In this document: in pieces, positions 8,100-17,999 of the stretch
Layout of the letters: every line of letters begins with the position of its first letter
Numbering within the stretch: position 1 is the stretch's first letter
Assembly: GCA_027488855.1 (NCBI GenBank)
Contig: JAIYAV010000123.1
Coordinates: forward strand, 1 to 37,721
Direction of reading: 5' to 3'
From: Saprospiraceae bacterium
GTDB taxonomy: Bacteria; Bacteroidota; Bacteroidia; Chitinophagales; Saprospiraceae
Length of the DNA stretch: 37,721 nucleotides
Notes under the pieces: generated by a model
Databases searched by the model: none
What the model was told of the DNA's origin: nothing
The model's input: only the letters and a program-made list of their open reading frames with translations
Program-made: the position numbers and the translations under genes

Positions 8100-8489
8100 T
8101 TATTCCTGATTTTTAAAACTTTCAACTGCAGATTGCAAACGTTGAATCAGCATTTGGATCAATCGTCGGGAATGCTCCGCTTCGTTGCCCTGAAATGTGG
8201 CCCATTCTTCCAGTGTAAAATGACCCAAGACCATTCCTGTCAAGGTGTTTCGCAAGCTCTGGTCTTTTTGAACACTGTGTTTGATCCACTCCACCCGGTC
8301 TTTGGCGGACAATTGAAAGAAGATCCCGTGTCGTTTGTCGATGTAGGCCCGAAAAGCGGCTACCAGCAATTCATGCTGGAATTTGAGGATGGGCCGGAGG
8401 GTTTGGTTTTGGAATTGTTCGGCTGGAGTGGACTGGCTGCTGTCCAGGTCTAGGTCTGGTCGGATGGATTGAATCAGTTGTGTACGCAA
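8100..8489 (-). CDS. Small conserved helical protein, unknown function
   Basis: This helical cytosolic protein of about 129 residues starts at TTG (8489), because an in-frame TAA lies a few codons upstream and there is no early ATG. The sequence (TLRPILKFQHELL, IQMLIQRLQS) resembles a widespread Bacteroidota family of uncharacterised proteins that is sometimes labelled glyoxalase in databases. I see no metal-binding or catalytic residues supporting glyoxalase activity. It is divergent from the TonB-domain gene at 8620 and upstream of yggS on the same strand with a 108-base gap. Function unknown. Confidence 0.7.
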   Translation of the reverse strand: MRTQLIQSIRPDLDLDSSQSTPAEQFQNQTLRPILKFQHELLVAAFRAYIDKRHGIFFQLSAKDRVEWIKHSVQKDQSLRNTLTGMVLGHFTLEEWATFQGNEAEHSRRLIQMLIQRLQSAVESFKNQE

Positions 8490-8591
8490 GTTGGCTGGAT
8501 TTGATTACACATAAAAAGGAAAATAGCATTGGAATGTTCATTTCCGTCCCTTACTTTGGGAATTCCATGCGGTCTTCACGGTTCTGTTCTT

Positions 8592-8599
8592 TACTTTTG
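8592..8599 (+). promoter_or_regulatory. -7 box upstream of TonB-domain gene
   Basis: TACTTTTG exactly matches TAnnTTTG, 20 bases before the ATG at 8620. The -33 element is weak. Confidence 0.5.
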
Positions 8600-8619
8600 T
8601 ACACAATAGAAAAAATCCA

Positions 8620-10802
<2,183 letters not shown>

Positions 10803-10812
10803 GATACAATTT

Positions 10813-10915
10813 CTAAGGTGAATCTTTAGTGCCTTAGGTTTCTTAGGTGGTGAAAAATACGTGTTCTTTCTTTTTTACCACCTAAGAAACCTAAGGCACT
10901 GAAGACTCACCTCAG
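10813..10915. terminator. Long inverted repeat between convergent genes (CCTTAGG type)
   Basis: Two 39-base arms (10813-10851 and 10877-10915) pair with three mismatches around a 25-base loop. A-rich and T-rich tracts flank the inner ends. It lies between the ends of pgi and the phosphatase gene, so it may act as a bidirectional terminator. The arm sequence (GTGCCTTAGG...CTTAGGTGGT) is shared with the element at 13945-14027. Confidence 0.6.
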
Positions 10916-10955
10916 GGATGAACGCATGTCATAGGAAGATTCATTTGATATACGC

Positions 10956-11651
10956 TTACCCAATCTCATCCTCAAGGTGGCGCGGCTCAAAATACAGGAG
11001 CCGATTGCTCAAATCCACGGCACACAGTTGCCCATAACCCGTCCGTTGATACACACAGCCTGCGTCAATATTGATGACCCGTAACCCGTTAAAATGGCGA
11101 AATAAATTTTGAATAGTGGGATGAGGCGTAGGCGTATGGCCATGTACAACGTAGCGTTGCCCCAGCCATTCCCAATCCAGATCGTTGTACCAATTGCGGA
11201 TCCAGAGCATTTCATCTTGGTGATCAAAAGGGCTGGTGCCCGGCACAAAATGTAGCCCTGCGTGTACGAAGATGTACTCATCCGATTCGATCCACAGGGG
11301 AAGGTTTTCCAAAAAATCCAAATATTGCTTGGGGATATCCCGAGGGTGTTTTACGCCAAAGCTGGCCAGAGTGCTGTCTCCACCATTCCGCAAAAAAGAC
11401 TCCAAATTGTAACTGTGCCCACTGAGTGCCCACAGCAGCATTTCTTCATGGTTCCCCCGCAGACATTGCAACTGGTAGCCTTCCGCCTTGAGCCTGAGGA
11501 TGGTATCCAGTACTTGTTTGGAGGAAGGGCCCCGATCGAGGTAGTCGCCCAGCAAAAACAGTTGATCTGCTTTGGAAAAATTGATCTGTTGGAGCAGAGC
11601 CTCAAAGGTGGCATTGCAGCCGTGAATGTCCGAAATGGCAATCTTTCTCAT
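10956..11651 (-). CDS. Calcineurin-like metallophosphoesterase (ApaH/PrpE-like)
   Basis: The 231-residue protein has all metal-binding motifs of the serine/threonine phosphatase-type phosphoesterases: SDIHG (D7, H9), LLGDYLDRGPSS, LRGNHEE, then FVHAGL and VHGHTPT. It is a cytosolic two-metal hydrolase. Small bacterial members act on phosphoproteins or dinucleoside tetraphosphates, and sequence alone does not separate these. The ATG at 11651 immediately precedes the conserved first strand (RKIAISDIHG). It is single and convergent with pgi. Its upstream region abuts the divergent tRNA-Arg promoter. Confidence 0.9.
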   Translation of the reverse strand: MRKIAISDIHGCNATFEALLQQINFSKADQLFLLGDYLDRGPSSKQVLDTILRLKAEGYQLQCLRGNHEEMLLWALSGHSYNLESFLRNGGDSTLASFGVKHPRDIPKQYLDFLENLPLWIESDEYIFVHAGLHFVPGTSPFDHQDEMLWIRNWYNDLDWEWLGQRYVVHGHTPTPHPTIQNLFRHFNGLRVINIDAGCVYQRTGYGQLCAVDLSNRLLYFEPRHLEDEIG

Positions 11652-11726
11652 TCCATTGGAACTTATTTCTGCTAAAAGTAGTTTCCTTTTTTTAGAAAAA
11701 ATTATTCTTTGTGAAAATAGCTTTTG

Positions 11727-11734
11727 TATATTTG
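11727..11734 (+). promoter_or_regulatory. -7 box for tRNA-Arg
   Basis: TATATTTG matches TAnnTTTG exactly and ends 26 bases before the tRNA 5' end. The -33 region is T-rich without a strict TTG. Confidence 0.55.
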
Positions 11735-11759
11735 CGCTCTCGAAAGAGAAATTTCATAC

Positions 11760-11834
11760 GGCTTCGTAGTACAACGGATAGTATGTAGGTTTCCGGAACC
11801 TAAGATAGTGGTTCGATTCCACTCGAGGCTACCA
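11760..11834 (+). tRNA. tRNA-Arg (anticodon CCG)
   Basis: A cloverleaf folds by eye: acceptor GGCTTCG/CGAGGCT with a wobble at the first pair, D-stem GTAC/GTAT, anticodon stem TAGGT/ACCTA with loop TTCCGGA (anticodon CCG, reads CGG), T-arm AGTGG-TTCGATT-CCACT, discriminator A and an encoded CCA. The 75 bases include CCA. The G-U first acceptor pair is mildly unusual. Confidence 0.93.
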
Positions 11835-11867
11835 AGCTCAGTCTGACATCCAGGCTGAGCTTTTTTA
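11835..11867 (+). terminator. Rho-independent terminator after tRNA-Arg
   Basis: AGCTCAGTCTG pairs with CAGGCTGAGCT (one wobble, loop ACATC) and is followed by six T residues. It starts directly after the tRNA CCA, a textbook intrinsic terminator. Confidence 0.85.
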
Positions 11868-11877
11868 TTTCCGTCCC

Positions 11878-12522
11878 TTAGAATGAAATGTTTTTGTAAA
11901 TGTCTGCCAGCGAAATTTCTTTTCCTTCGATCTCGAACGCTTGATCCAGCGCATTAAAATCTTCACTTCGCCAACGCAAATCTACTTCATCACAATAATG
12001 TAGCGTTACCAAAGGCCGATCCTGCTCGATGTAAAGCATGTAACGCATGGTAGAGATATTGCGATAAGAGGGTTGTTTTTCTCCCAAATCTTTAGAACGA
12101 GTGGATTTGGAAAGGATTTCTACCACCAACCAAGGGTTTAAATTGGCCGTTTTCCCAGGCTTGTAAGTGTAAATTTCTGGTTCTCCTTTCACCACGGAAA
12201 CATCTGGAGACCAAGCTTTTCCATCTATAACATCAAATACATGGCGATTGCTGCCATATCTTTTGTAAAGGGGATTGTCACTAAAAGTGAGAAATAAAAT
12301 ACCTAGGATGTTGGCTACAAGTTGTTCGTGTTGGTCTGATGCGATACTCATAATAATGATTTCTCCATCGCAGAATTCTACTGGATATTCTGCATGTTCA
12401 AGTAATTCAAGATACTCCTCGTAGGTGCCCGGAAAACGTACATCGTTTTCACCAAGCGCCAGTCTTTCTTCTAAGGTTATTGGATACTTTTTTTCGGCTA
12501 TCGGAGCCGTGGCAGTACTCAT
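11878..12522 (-). CDS. Uma2 family (DUF820) PD-(D/E)XK nuclease-like protein
   Basis: This 214-residue protein belongs to the Uma2/DUF820 family, which has a restriction-endonuclease fold. Diagnostic segments are YPVEFCDGEIIIMS (about 47-60), SPDVSVVKGEP (about 118-128) and PWLVVEILSKSTRSKD (about 144-159), containing the D, E and K/R set of the active-site region. Members are extremely abundant in cyanobacteria and Bacteroidota, are usually single genes, and have no established physiological role. It lies just after the tRNA-Arg terminator in convergent orientation, a common place for accessory genes. Confidence 0.88.
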   Translation of the reverse strand: MSTATAPIAEKKYPITLEERLALGENDVRFPGTYEEYLELLEHAEYPVEFCDGEIIIMSIASDQHEQLVANILGILFLTFSDNPLYKRYGSNRHVFDVIDGKAWSPDVSVVKGEPEIYTYKPGKTANLNPWLVVEILSKSTRSKDLGEKQPSYRNISTMRYMLYIEQDRPLVTLHYCDEVDLRWRSEDFNALDQAFEIEGKEISLADIYKNISF

Positions 12523-12649
12523 GTTCAGTTATTTTGTACCCAAAATACAATTTTTTTTAGAATGGTGCTGCTATTTTTCTTTCAAACAAATCAAGCCCAT
12601 AAACGCTGAGTTGACCCTGATGTAAGCAAGCTGGTTCAAAAAAAAATCG

Positions 12650-12657
12650 TACACTTG
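12650..12657 (+). promoter_or_regulatory. Likely -7 box of the mtn cluster
   Basis: TACACTTG differs from TAnnTTTG at one position and lies 16 bases before the preferred mtnB ATG. It overlaps the alternative TTG start at 12655, which argues against that start. Confidence 0.35.
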
Positions 12658-12672
12658 CATTCAAAAAAAGCG

Positions 12673-13284
12673 ATGAGCCAACGCGCTGAATTGGTCAAAG
12701 CCATTCACTTTTTGCACCAAAAAGGCTGGGCACCAGCCACTTCTTCCAATTACTCGTACCGGGAGGCCGGACAGAGTAGTTTTTTTGTATCCCAAAGTGG
12801 CCTGGACAAGGGCGACTTTGCCGAAAAGCACTTTTTGCAGGTAGACGCCTCGGGCTATCCAATCGATGATGCCCGTAAACCTTCGGCTGAAACCCTCCTG
12901 CACTGCGCGGTGTACCAACTTTTCCCGGAAGCCCATTGCGTGTTGCATACGCATACCGTACTCAACACGGTCGTGTCGCAATTGCTACAGCCACATGGGG
13001 CAGTTGAGCTCGAAAACTATGAAATTTTGAAAGGTTTTAGTGGCATCAAAACCCATGAAGTTTCCGTAAAAATTCCCATCTTTGCCAATACCCAGGATAT
13101 TGCTGCATTGTCTATCGAATTAGCAGAGTTTGTGCGACGGAGCGATACCGAACTTCGTGCTTTCCTCATCGCTGGACACGGCATGTACACCTGGGGCAAC
13201 ACCGTCGCCGATGCCAAAAGGCATGTGGAAGTGGTGGAGTTTTTGTTAGAGTGTGAGTATTTAAAATTGAAGTTGAGGAGTTGA
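12673..13284 (+). CDS. mtnB: Methylthioribulose-1-phosphate dehydratase
   Basis: This 203-residue protein of the class II aldolase/adducin family dehydrates 5-methylthioribulose-1-phosphate in the methionine salvage pathway. The zinc site shows as VLHTHTVLNTV (H92 and H94) with a later histidine in AGHGMYTWG. GWAPATSSNYS near the N-terminus is typical of MtnB. The ATG at 12673 (MSQRAELVKA) fits the family start better than the TTG six codons upstream. mtnD and mtnC follow on the same strand. The last four codons (KLRS) and the stop lie inside the left arm of a long inverted repeat, so the native C-terminus may have been replaced. Confidence 0.9.
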   Translation: MSQRAELVKAIHFLHQKGWAPATSSNYSYREAGQSSFFVSQSGLDKGDFAEKHFLQVDASGYPIDDARKPSAETLLHCAVYQLFPEAHCVLHTHTVLNTVVSQLLQPHGAVELENYEILKGFSGIKTHEVSVKIPIFANTQDIAALSIELAEFVRRSDTELRAFLIAGHGMYTWGNTVADAKRHVEVVEFLLECEYLKLKLRS

Positions 13285-13383
13285 GGAGTTGAGAAGTTGA
13301 GGCTGCCGCGAGCGACTTTGGCAATAATCTTGTCTAAGTCGCTTGCGGCAGCCTCAACTTCTCAACTCCTCAACTTCTCAACT
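13271..13383. repeat. Long inverted repeat (GTTGAGGAG type) between mtnB and mtnD
   Basis: Arms of 48 bases (13271-13318 and 13336-13383) pair with only two mismatches around a 17-base loop. The outer part is a tandem of GTTGAGGA units and the inner part is GGCTGCCGCGAGCGACTT. The left arm begins inside mtnB, and the right arm ends 17 bases before the mtnD ATG. A transcript would form a very stable hairpin here. Confidence 0.9.
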
Positions 13384-13400
13384 CTAATAAACTTCTATCC

Positions 13401-13928
13401 ATGGCCATCCTTACCATTCCAGACAAACAAACCGTCGTCAACGATCCTGCCGAGATCAAAACTTTTTTGAACGCCCGTGGGGTCATTTACGAGCAGTGGG
13501 AAGCCGCAGTTGAATTCCCTGACAATGCTGATCAGGACACCATCATCGGCGCTTACGCCCACAAATTGAAGCCTTACATGGATTCCAATGGCTACAAAAC
13601 CGCCGATGTGATCAATGTGACGCCCGATCACCCACAGTTGGAGATGTTGCGCACCAAGTTTCTGAGTGAGCACATCCATACCGAGGATGAAGTGCGCTTT
13701 TTTGTGGACGGCGAGGGCATGTTTTGGTTCAACCTGGGCGGCGACGAAGACATCTTCTGCGTAACCTGCCAGGCCGGCGACCTGATTTCAGTACCTGCCA
13801 ACACCAAGCATTGGTTTGACATGGGCCCAAAAAAATTCGTCAAAGCCATTCGGGTATTTATTGATCAATCGGGCTGGGTTCCGCATTACACGGAGTCTGG
13901 GGTTGATCAGCAGTACAATTTGAATTAG
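13401..13928 (+). CDS. mtnD: Acireductone dioxygenase (ARD)
   Basis: This 175-residue cupin oxidises the acireductone intermediate of methionine salvage to 2-keto-4-methylthiobutyrate and formate when it holds iron; the nickel form gives an off-pathway reaction. The four metal ligands are visible: H91, H93 and E97 in EHIHTEDEVRFF and H137 in NTKHWFDMG. Start ATG 13401 and length match the family. It lies between mtnB and mtnC, with long inverted repeats on both sides, and a small GCAGC-TTC-GCTGC hairpin begins at its stop codon. Confidence 0.95.
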   Translation: MAILTIPDKQTVVNDPAEIKTFLNARGVIYEQWEAAVEFPDNADQDTIIGAYAHKLKPYMDSNGYKTADVINVTPDHPQLEMLRTKFLSEHIHTEDEVRFFVDGEGMFWFNLGGDEDIFCVTCQAGDLISVPANTKHWFDMGPKKFVKAIRVFIDQSGWVPHYTESGVDQQYNLN

Positions 13929-14027
13929 GCAGCTTCGCTGCTTGTTTTTGAACCACCTTAGGCACCTTAGAGCACCTTAGAAAGAAGCGACCTAAGGTGC
14001 TCTAAGGTGCCTAAGGTGGTTCAAAAA
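13929..14027. repeat. Mini-hairpin plus perfect 36-base inverted repeat between mtnD and mtnC
   Basis: GCAGC-TTC-GCTGC (13929-13941) follows the mtnD stop directly. A perfect inverted repeat comes next: arms 13945-13980 and 13992-14027, loop 11 bases, no mismatch. Each arm carries three CACCTTAG units. It ends 19 bases before the mtnC ATG. Confidence 0.92.
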
Positions 14028-14046
14028 AATCTTCATTCCACTATCC

Positions 14047-14727
14047 ATGCAGTTCATCCTCACCGACATCGAAGGCACGACAACCGACATCAACTTCGTG
14101 CACAAGATTCTTTTTCCTTATTCATTTGAAAACTTGCCGGACTTTGTGCGGGCGAATCTTCAGGATCCAGCCGTAGTTACTGCTTTGGATCAAACCCGAC
14201 AAACTTTGCTTGAAGAAGGCCTTCCCGCTGAAAGCACTGAAGACCTAATCAATGGCCTGCTCTCCTGGATTACTGCCGATCGAAAACACCCGGCCCTCAA
14301 ACTATTACAAGGGTTGATTTGGAAAGTAGGTTACGACAGTGGTGGTTTTAAAGGACATGTGTACCCCGATGTGGTGCCAGCCCTGGAGCGTTGGAAACAG
14401 CAGGGTATACCGATGGGGATTTATTCTTCAGGTTCGGTGGGGGCACAAAAACTGTTGTTTGGTCACAGCGAGTACGGTGATCTGAATGGCTTTTTTAGTG
14501 AAAATTTTGACACGGCGGTGGGGCACAAGCGTGAAGTTGCCTCCTATCAAAACATTGCCAGCCAACTGGGCTTACCTCCTGCGGAAATTCTTTTCCTTTC
14601 CGACATTGAAGAAGAATTGGATGCAGCCGAAGCGGCGGGCATGCAGTGCTTACAGTTGTTGCGTCCGGGCACCATTCCGAGTATGCGGCATACCGGGGTG
14701 GGGAGCTTTGAAGAAATTAGCGGATAA
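14047..14727 (+). CDS. mtnC: Acireductone synthase (enolase-phosphatase E1)
   Basis: This 226-residue HAD-superfamily enzyme enolises and then dephosphorylates 2,3-diketo-5-methylthiopentyl-1-phosphate, giving the acireductone used by MtnD. The HAD motif I variant typical of MtnC is DIEGTTTD (D7, E9). IYSSGSVGAQKLLFG is motif II, and K176-like HKREVASYQNIA and FLSDIEEELDAAEAAGM are motifs III and IV. The start and length fit the family. With mtnB and mtnD it covers the lower half of methionine salvage. mtnA, mtnK or mtnP are not in the window. Confidence 0.95.
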   Translation: MQFILTDIEGTTTDINFVHKILFPYSFENLPDFVRANLQDPAVVTALDQTRQTLLEEGLPAESTEDLINGLLSWITADRKHPALKLLQGLIWKVGYDSGGFKGHVYPDVVPALERWKQQGIPMGIYSSGSVGAQKLLFGHSEYGDLNGFFSENFDTAVGHKREVASYQNIASQLGLPPAEILFLSDIEEELDAAEAAGMQCLQLLRPGTIPSMRHTGVGSFEEISG

Positions 14728-14748
14728 TTTTTTGGCCAACAACTTGAC

Positions 14749-14784
14749 TTATTTGTTGAAAAAATTTATTTTTACAACAAATAA
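14749..14784 (+). terminator. AT-rich hairpin after mtnC
   Basis: TTATTTGTTG (14749-14758) pairs exactly with CAACAAATAA (14775-14784), loop 16 bases. It lies between mtnC and the next ORF and ends six bases before that ORF's ATG. It could be a weak terminator or a structure over the next gene's translation start. Confidence 0.35.
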
Positions 14785-14790
14785 ATAAGT

Positions 14791-15243
14791 ATGACAGCGG
14801 AAAAATCCAAACACCTGGAAAACATCTTAAAAGATAGTGACGATTTTTCGGAAATCTTCGACTATTTCCTCTCCAATTTTGCGGAGCAACCCGCCTTTAC
14901 GCAGCAAAGTAAAAAATTCAAATCCCCACTCATCAAGGAACTGGTGAGCCAGGCATCGGCTCAGATTTTCAATAAAATTCCGATTCAAATCACCAATTTG
15001 CTACTGCTTAACCACGAACGATTCGGCATCGTCCACGGGGCTGGTTGGGTTGAAGCCAAGTTGTTCAATGTTTTTTACTGCAAGCGCATCAACAAAGGTT
15101 TGTTGGTGATCACCACGGGAAAAAGCACTGAAATGGCGCGAATTACGCCTACCCCCGCCAAACCTACTGAGCAGCTTGGAGAAGATTTTATCGAGTCGGT
15201 GGAGGAGTTTTCAAAACATTTTAAGCATCAATTTCCGAATTAG
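14791..15243 (+). CDS. Conserved hypothetical protein (150 aa)
   Basis: This protein has no family I recognise. It is soluble, with a helical N-terminal half (LENILKDSDDFSEIFDYFLSNF) and a more beta-like centre (GIVHGAGWVEAKLFNVFYC, GLLVITTGKSTEMARITP). There is no signal peptide or membrane segment. It follows mtnC by 63 bases with an AT-rich hairpin between, so co-transcription with the mtn genes is uncertain. Its stop codon overlaps the stop codon of the convergent propeller gene by four bases (15240-15243), leaving no intergenic space. Confidence 0.7.
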   Translation: MTAEKSKHLENILKDSDDFSEIFDYFLSNFAEQPAFTQQSKKFKSPLIKELVSQASAQIFNKIPIQITNLLLLNHERFGIVHGAGWVEAKLFNVFYCKRINKGLLVITTGKSTEMARITPTPAKPTEQLGEDFIESVEEFSKHFKHQFPN

Positions 15244-17999
15244 GCATTAAGATTGCCAATTTCGTAAAATAGGACTTTACCTTTTTTGGTCAAAAAGCCA
15301 ACTTGGTGCACACTTGGTCCTTTAAAAACATCGACGATTTCCTCCTCCAGTTCGAATTCATCAACAAGCCGAGGCGTTGAAACTCCTCGGGTATTGTACA
15401 AACGAATATACTTTTCATCCGTCACAATCAGGCCATTGTGAGTGAATAACAGACATTCAAGTGACTGGTTTTCAAAAAATTCACCACAAGGGTTAAAGCC
15501 ATCCGCATCGGGCCTGAAATATTGGCAGCCAAATTGTTCATAAATAGGATTGCTTTCGTGACCCCCATGAATCACCATTCTTTTTGCTGAATAACCATCA
15601 GGAATAGCCATTTTGAGAATAGGTAAGTAGGTGTCGGGCTGATACCCTATTGTGTTTCCTAATTCATCAATGCGCAAGACAGTACTACGGTCAGGAGTAA
15701 TGAAATAGAAGAACCCGTTGATGAAAAGCATTGGCGAAAAATAGCTCCCGCCCGAAGGAGGCCTAATCCTAACCTTGTTGATGTGATCTTTCGCATCAAT
15801 GCACAAAAATGTTTTTTTCACTGCTCCTTTTAACCTACAAATATTCAGATTAAGAGTTCCATCAGGGAGTATGGCCAGCTGGGCGATGGTTTTGCCATCA
15901 ATTACGCCAAGCCCAATCACGTTTTGATCAAGCTGTAAATTGAACTTCTGGATATCCTTACCAAAACAATCCTCGATGAATCGAATCGCACTAAATGATA
16001 TAAATTGGGTGTGGATAATGCTTAAATAGGGGGAAATGTAGGGCAAGGCTACAAGTTGAGGTTTATGATGATTTAATGCTGCTCCCATTTTGACGCATTC
16101 ATTAAAAAGTTCCAGATCAGCGCATTGGAGGTAAACATCCTCACCTGTTTGCCCAAGCACCACCAGTTTTTGATTGAGCATTCGCGCCTCCAGCCAGGTT
16201 TCTACTTGTGGCGATAAATTAATGGTTTTTACCAATATCCATTTGTCATTGTTGAGGCGTTCCTGAGCCTTTTTTTGCCGCTCCTTCAGGCCTACTTCAT
16301 ACCGACTCACATCTCCACCCAACAAACGATCCCTGAGTACAAAAGTCTCCAGCATCCCGATGTGGCTCAGGTTGTCGGTTTTTAATTCATCGCTGACAAT
16401 TTGGTAAACAATCTCACGAGTATTGGGCAAGTCAGCTTTACGCTGTTTGTTTTTCCCAATTTCCTTAAGCACCTCCATAAAGGCATTGCGTTGTTTGGGC
16501 TGATACTCCGTTTGGTATATGCGTTGCACCTCCGCATCAAACTCAGCATTGTTAGCTTGTTGGAAAAAATCAAAATAACGGTTCAAACAGGCAGTAGGAT
16601 TGAGCTTGTCATGCCAACCTTTGAGCAGACTGGCTTTTGCCTCGTTTTGATCCTTTAGTTTCTGGTCATAAATGCGGGCAGCTTCTAAGTGGTTTGAAGT
16701 TTTTAGCGCCTCTTCTGCACAATTTTGATACAATTTTTCCGCCTCCGTCCACTGGTCAATCTGTGTGTACAAATCCCCCGCTTTTTCCTTTTGCCCTAAC
16801 TCCAGGTAAAGATCAATGGCTTCGCTATACAAGCCACCTTTTTCAAAACACTGGGCAGCTTGCTGCTTGTCCTTGAGGTGATCCCGGTACAAAATGGCTG
16901 CTTCGTAGAAATGTTTGCCTTGCTCCAGCACATTGGCAGCGGTATGGAAGTCGCCGAGCAAGTGGGCGTGGATGTAGGCGGCCTTGCGGTAGTCGCCCTC
17001 CGCAATTTTTTGATTGGCCAGCTGGAGGTAGTGCTGGCGCAAAGCGACCTGGCGTTGGGAATCCAGTTCCCAGTTGTCGCGCGGCCCACCAGTGTTGAGC
17101 CCGCCCAGGTTAAAATCAGGGGAATTGTTGCGACCCAAAAGCCCGGAGGGCGGTGCAATTCCCCGACCTTCGTAAGGGCTGTCCAAAGGAATGGAATACC
17201 GCAAAGCTTCTTCAGGATCGTCCTGATACAACTTGAGCAAACGATCGATCTCGCTCTCGCGTTGTTTTTGCAGGTCAGCAAGTTTTTTAAGGATGCTGAC
17301 TTGCAGGCGATCTAGCATTTTGCCCAGCCAGCCCTGGGTTTCACCTGCCGGCAAATTGGGGCGTTGGCTCAATAGTTTGTCCAAGGAGTTTAACAGGGTG
17401 ATGCGAGGGTCCTTGTGATCTTCGGACGAAGGTTTATTTTTACCCAAATCCTTTAAATCTTTGTCGCCCACACCCTGCACCTGAGTAAAAATGTCTTCCA
17501 CTTTGGGTTGTAACACACTGATTTGCCGCAACGATGGGGCGCTTAGAGGGGCAGTTTTGGCCAAAGACCAGTCTTGTTCAAGGGCGGCAGGATAGGTCAA
17601 TAAGTCAGCCAAATTCACCCGATCGCTGTGCTGAAAACCCACCATGCCTAAGCCCGGGTGGAAAAAATGCCAGTCATAAAACAGCAGATTTTTCCACTCT
17701 TCCTCGGCTACCTGGGGCTGGATGCTGGCGTATTGAGGAATGAGCAAAGCCTGGCCGATGCAGCGATAAGCCTCCTGCAAATCCAACTGAGCGGGGAAAT
17801 GGCCATTGCGGTGGATCAACAACAATCCAGCTACCCGCAAGTCACTTTTGGACTGGGGAACGGCATATGCTTCCAAATCGTTGGGGGGGATGCCCCAGGA
17901 TTGGATCGTACTGAGCCATTGCTGCGGGTCGTCACCGCGTAGGAAAGCGGCGCGGATGGGGCCACGGGGGCTGGAGTGGAGCTGGAGGTTTAGTTTCAT
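15240..17999 (-). CDS. bpX-type protein: N-terminal bpX domain, TPR repeats, C-terminal beta-propeller
   Basis: This 919-residue protein has three parts. Residues about 1-190 form a mixed domain I associate with the bpX families of MoxR-vWA-beta-propeller ternary systems (probably bpX6; the number is recalled, not verified). Residues about 320-460 are helical TPR-like repeats (GDYRKAAYIHAHLLGD, FYEAAILYRDHLKD, YSEAIDLYLELGQ, EAARIYDQKLKD). Residues about 590-919 have repeated beta-blade patterns of a propeller. It is the last gene of the five-gene operon and overlaps the vWA gene by four bases (ATGA). In such systems the bpX and propeller parts are predicted to sense invasive or damaged components and pass the signal to the MoxR-vWA machine. 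That is a prediction for the family, with no direct evidence here. Confidence 0.82.
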   Translation of the reverse strand: MKLNLQLHSSPRGPIRAAFLRGDDPQQWLSTIQSWGIPPNDLEAYAVPQSKSDLRVAGLLLIHRNGHFPAQLDLQEAYRCIGQALLIPQYASIQPQVAEEEWKNLLFYDWHFFHPGLGMVGFQHSDRVNLADLLTYPAALEQDWSLAKTAPLSAPSLRQISVLQPKVEDIFTQVQGVGDKDLKDLGKNKPSSEDHKDPRITLLNSLDKLLSQRPNLPAGETQGWLGKMLDRLQVSILKKLADLQKQRESEIDRLLKLYQDDPEEALRYSIPLDSPYEGRGIAPPSGLLGRNNSPDFNLGGLNTGGPRDNWELDSQRQVALRQHYLQLANQKIAEGDYRKAAYIHAHLLGDFHTAANVLEQGKHFYEAAILYRDHLKDKQQAAQCFEKGGLYSEAIDLYLELGQKEKAGDLYTQIDQWTEAEKLYQNCAEEALKTSNHLEAARIYDQKLKDQNEAKASLLKGWHDKLNPTACLNRYFDFFQQANNAEFDAEVQRIYQTEYQPKQRNAFMEVLKEIGKNKQRKADLPNTREIVYQIVSDELKTDNLSHIGMLETFVLRDRLLGGDVSRYEVGLKERQKKAQERLNNDKWILVKTINLSPQVETWLEARMLNQKLVVLGQTGEDVYLQCADLELFNECVKMGAALNHHKPQLVALPYISPYLSIIHTQFISFSAIRFIEDCFGKDIQKFNLQLDQNVIGLGVIDGKTIAQLAILPDGTLNLNICRLKGAVKKTFLCIDAKDHINKVRIRPPSGGSYFSPMLFINGFFYFITPDRSTVLRIDELGNTIGYQPDTYLPILKMAIPDGYSAKRMVIHGGHESNPIYEQFGCQYFRPDADGFNPCGEFFENQSLECLLFTHNGLIVTDEKYIRLYNTRGVSTPRLVDEFELEEEIVDVFKGPSVHQVGFLTKKGKVLFYEIGNLNA

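Noticed and set aside
12530-12672. SAM-responsive riboswitch upstream of the mtn cluster
   Set aside because: The region is short and AT-rich with no recognisable SAM-I or SAM-II core pattern.
13271-13383. Possible CRISPR array because of repeated GTTGAGGAG units
   Set aside because: The units are contiguous and form an inverted repeat; there are no spacers of regular length and no cas genes.
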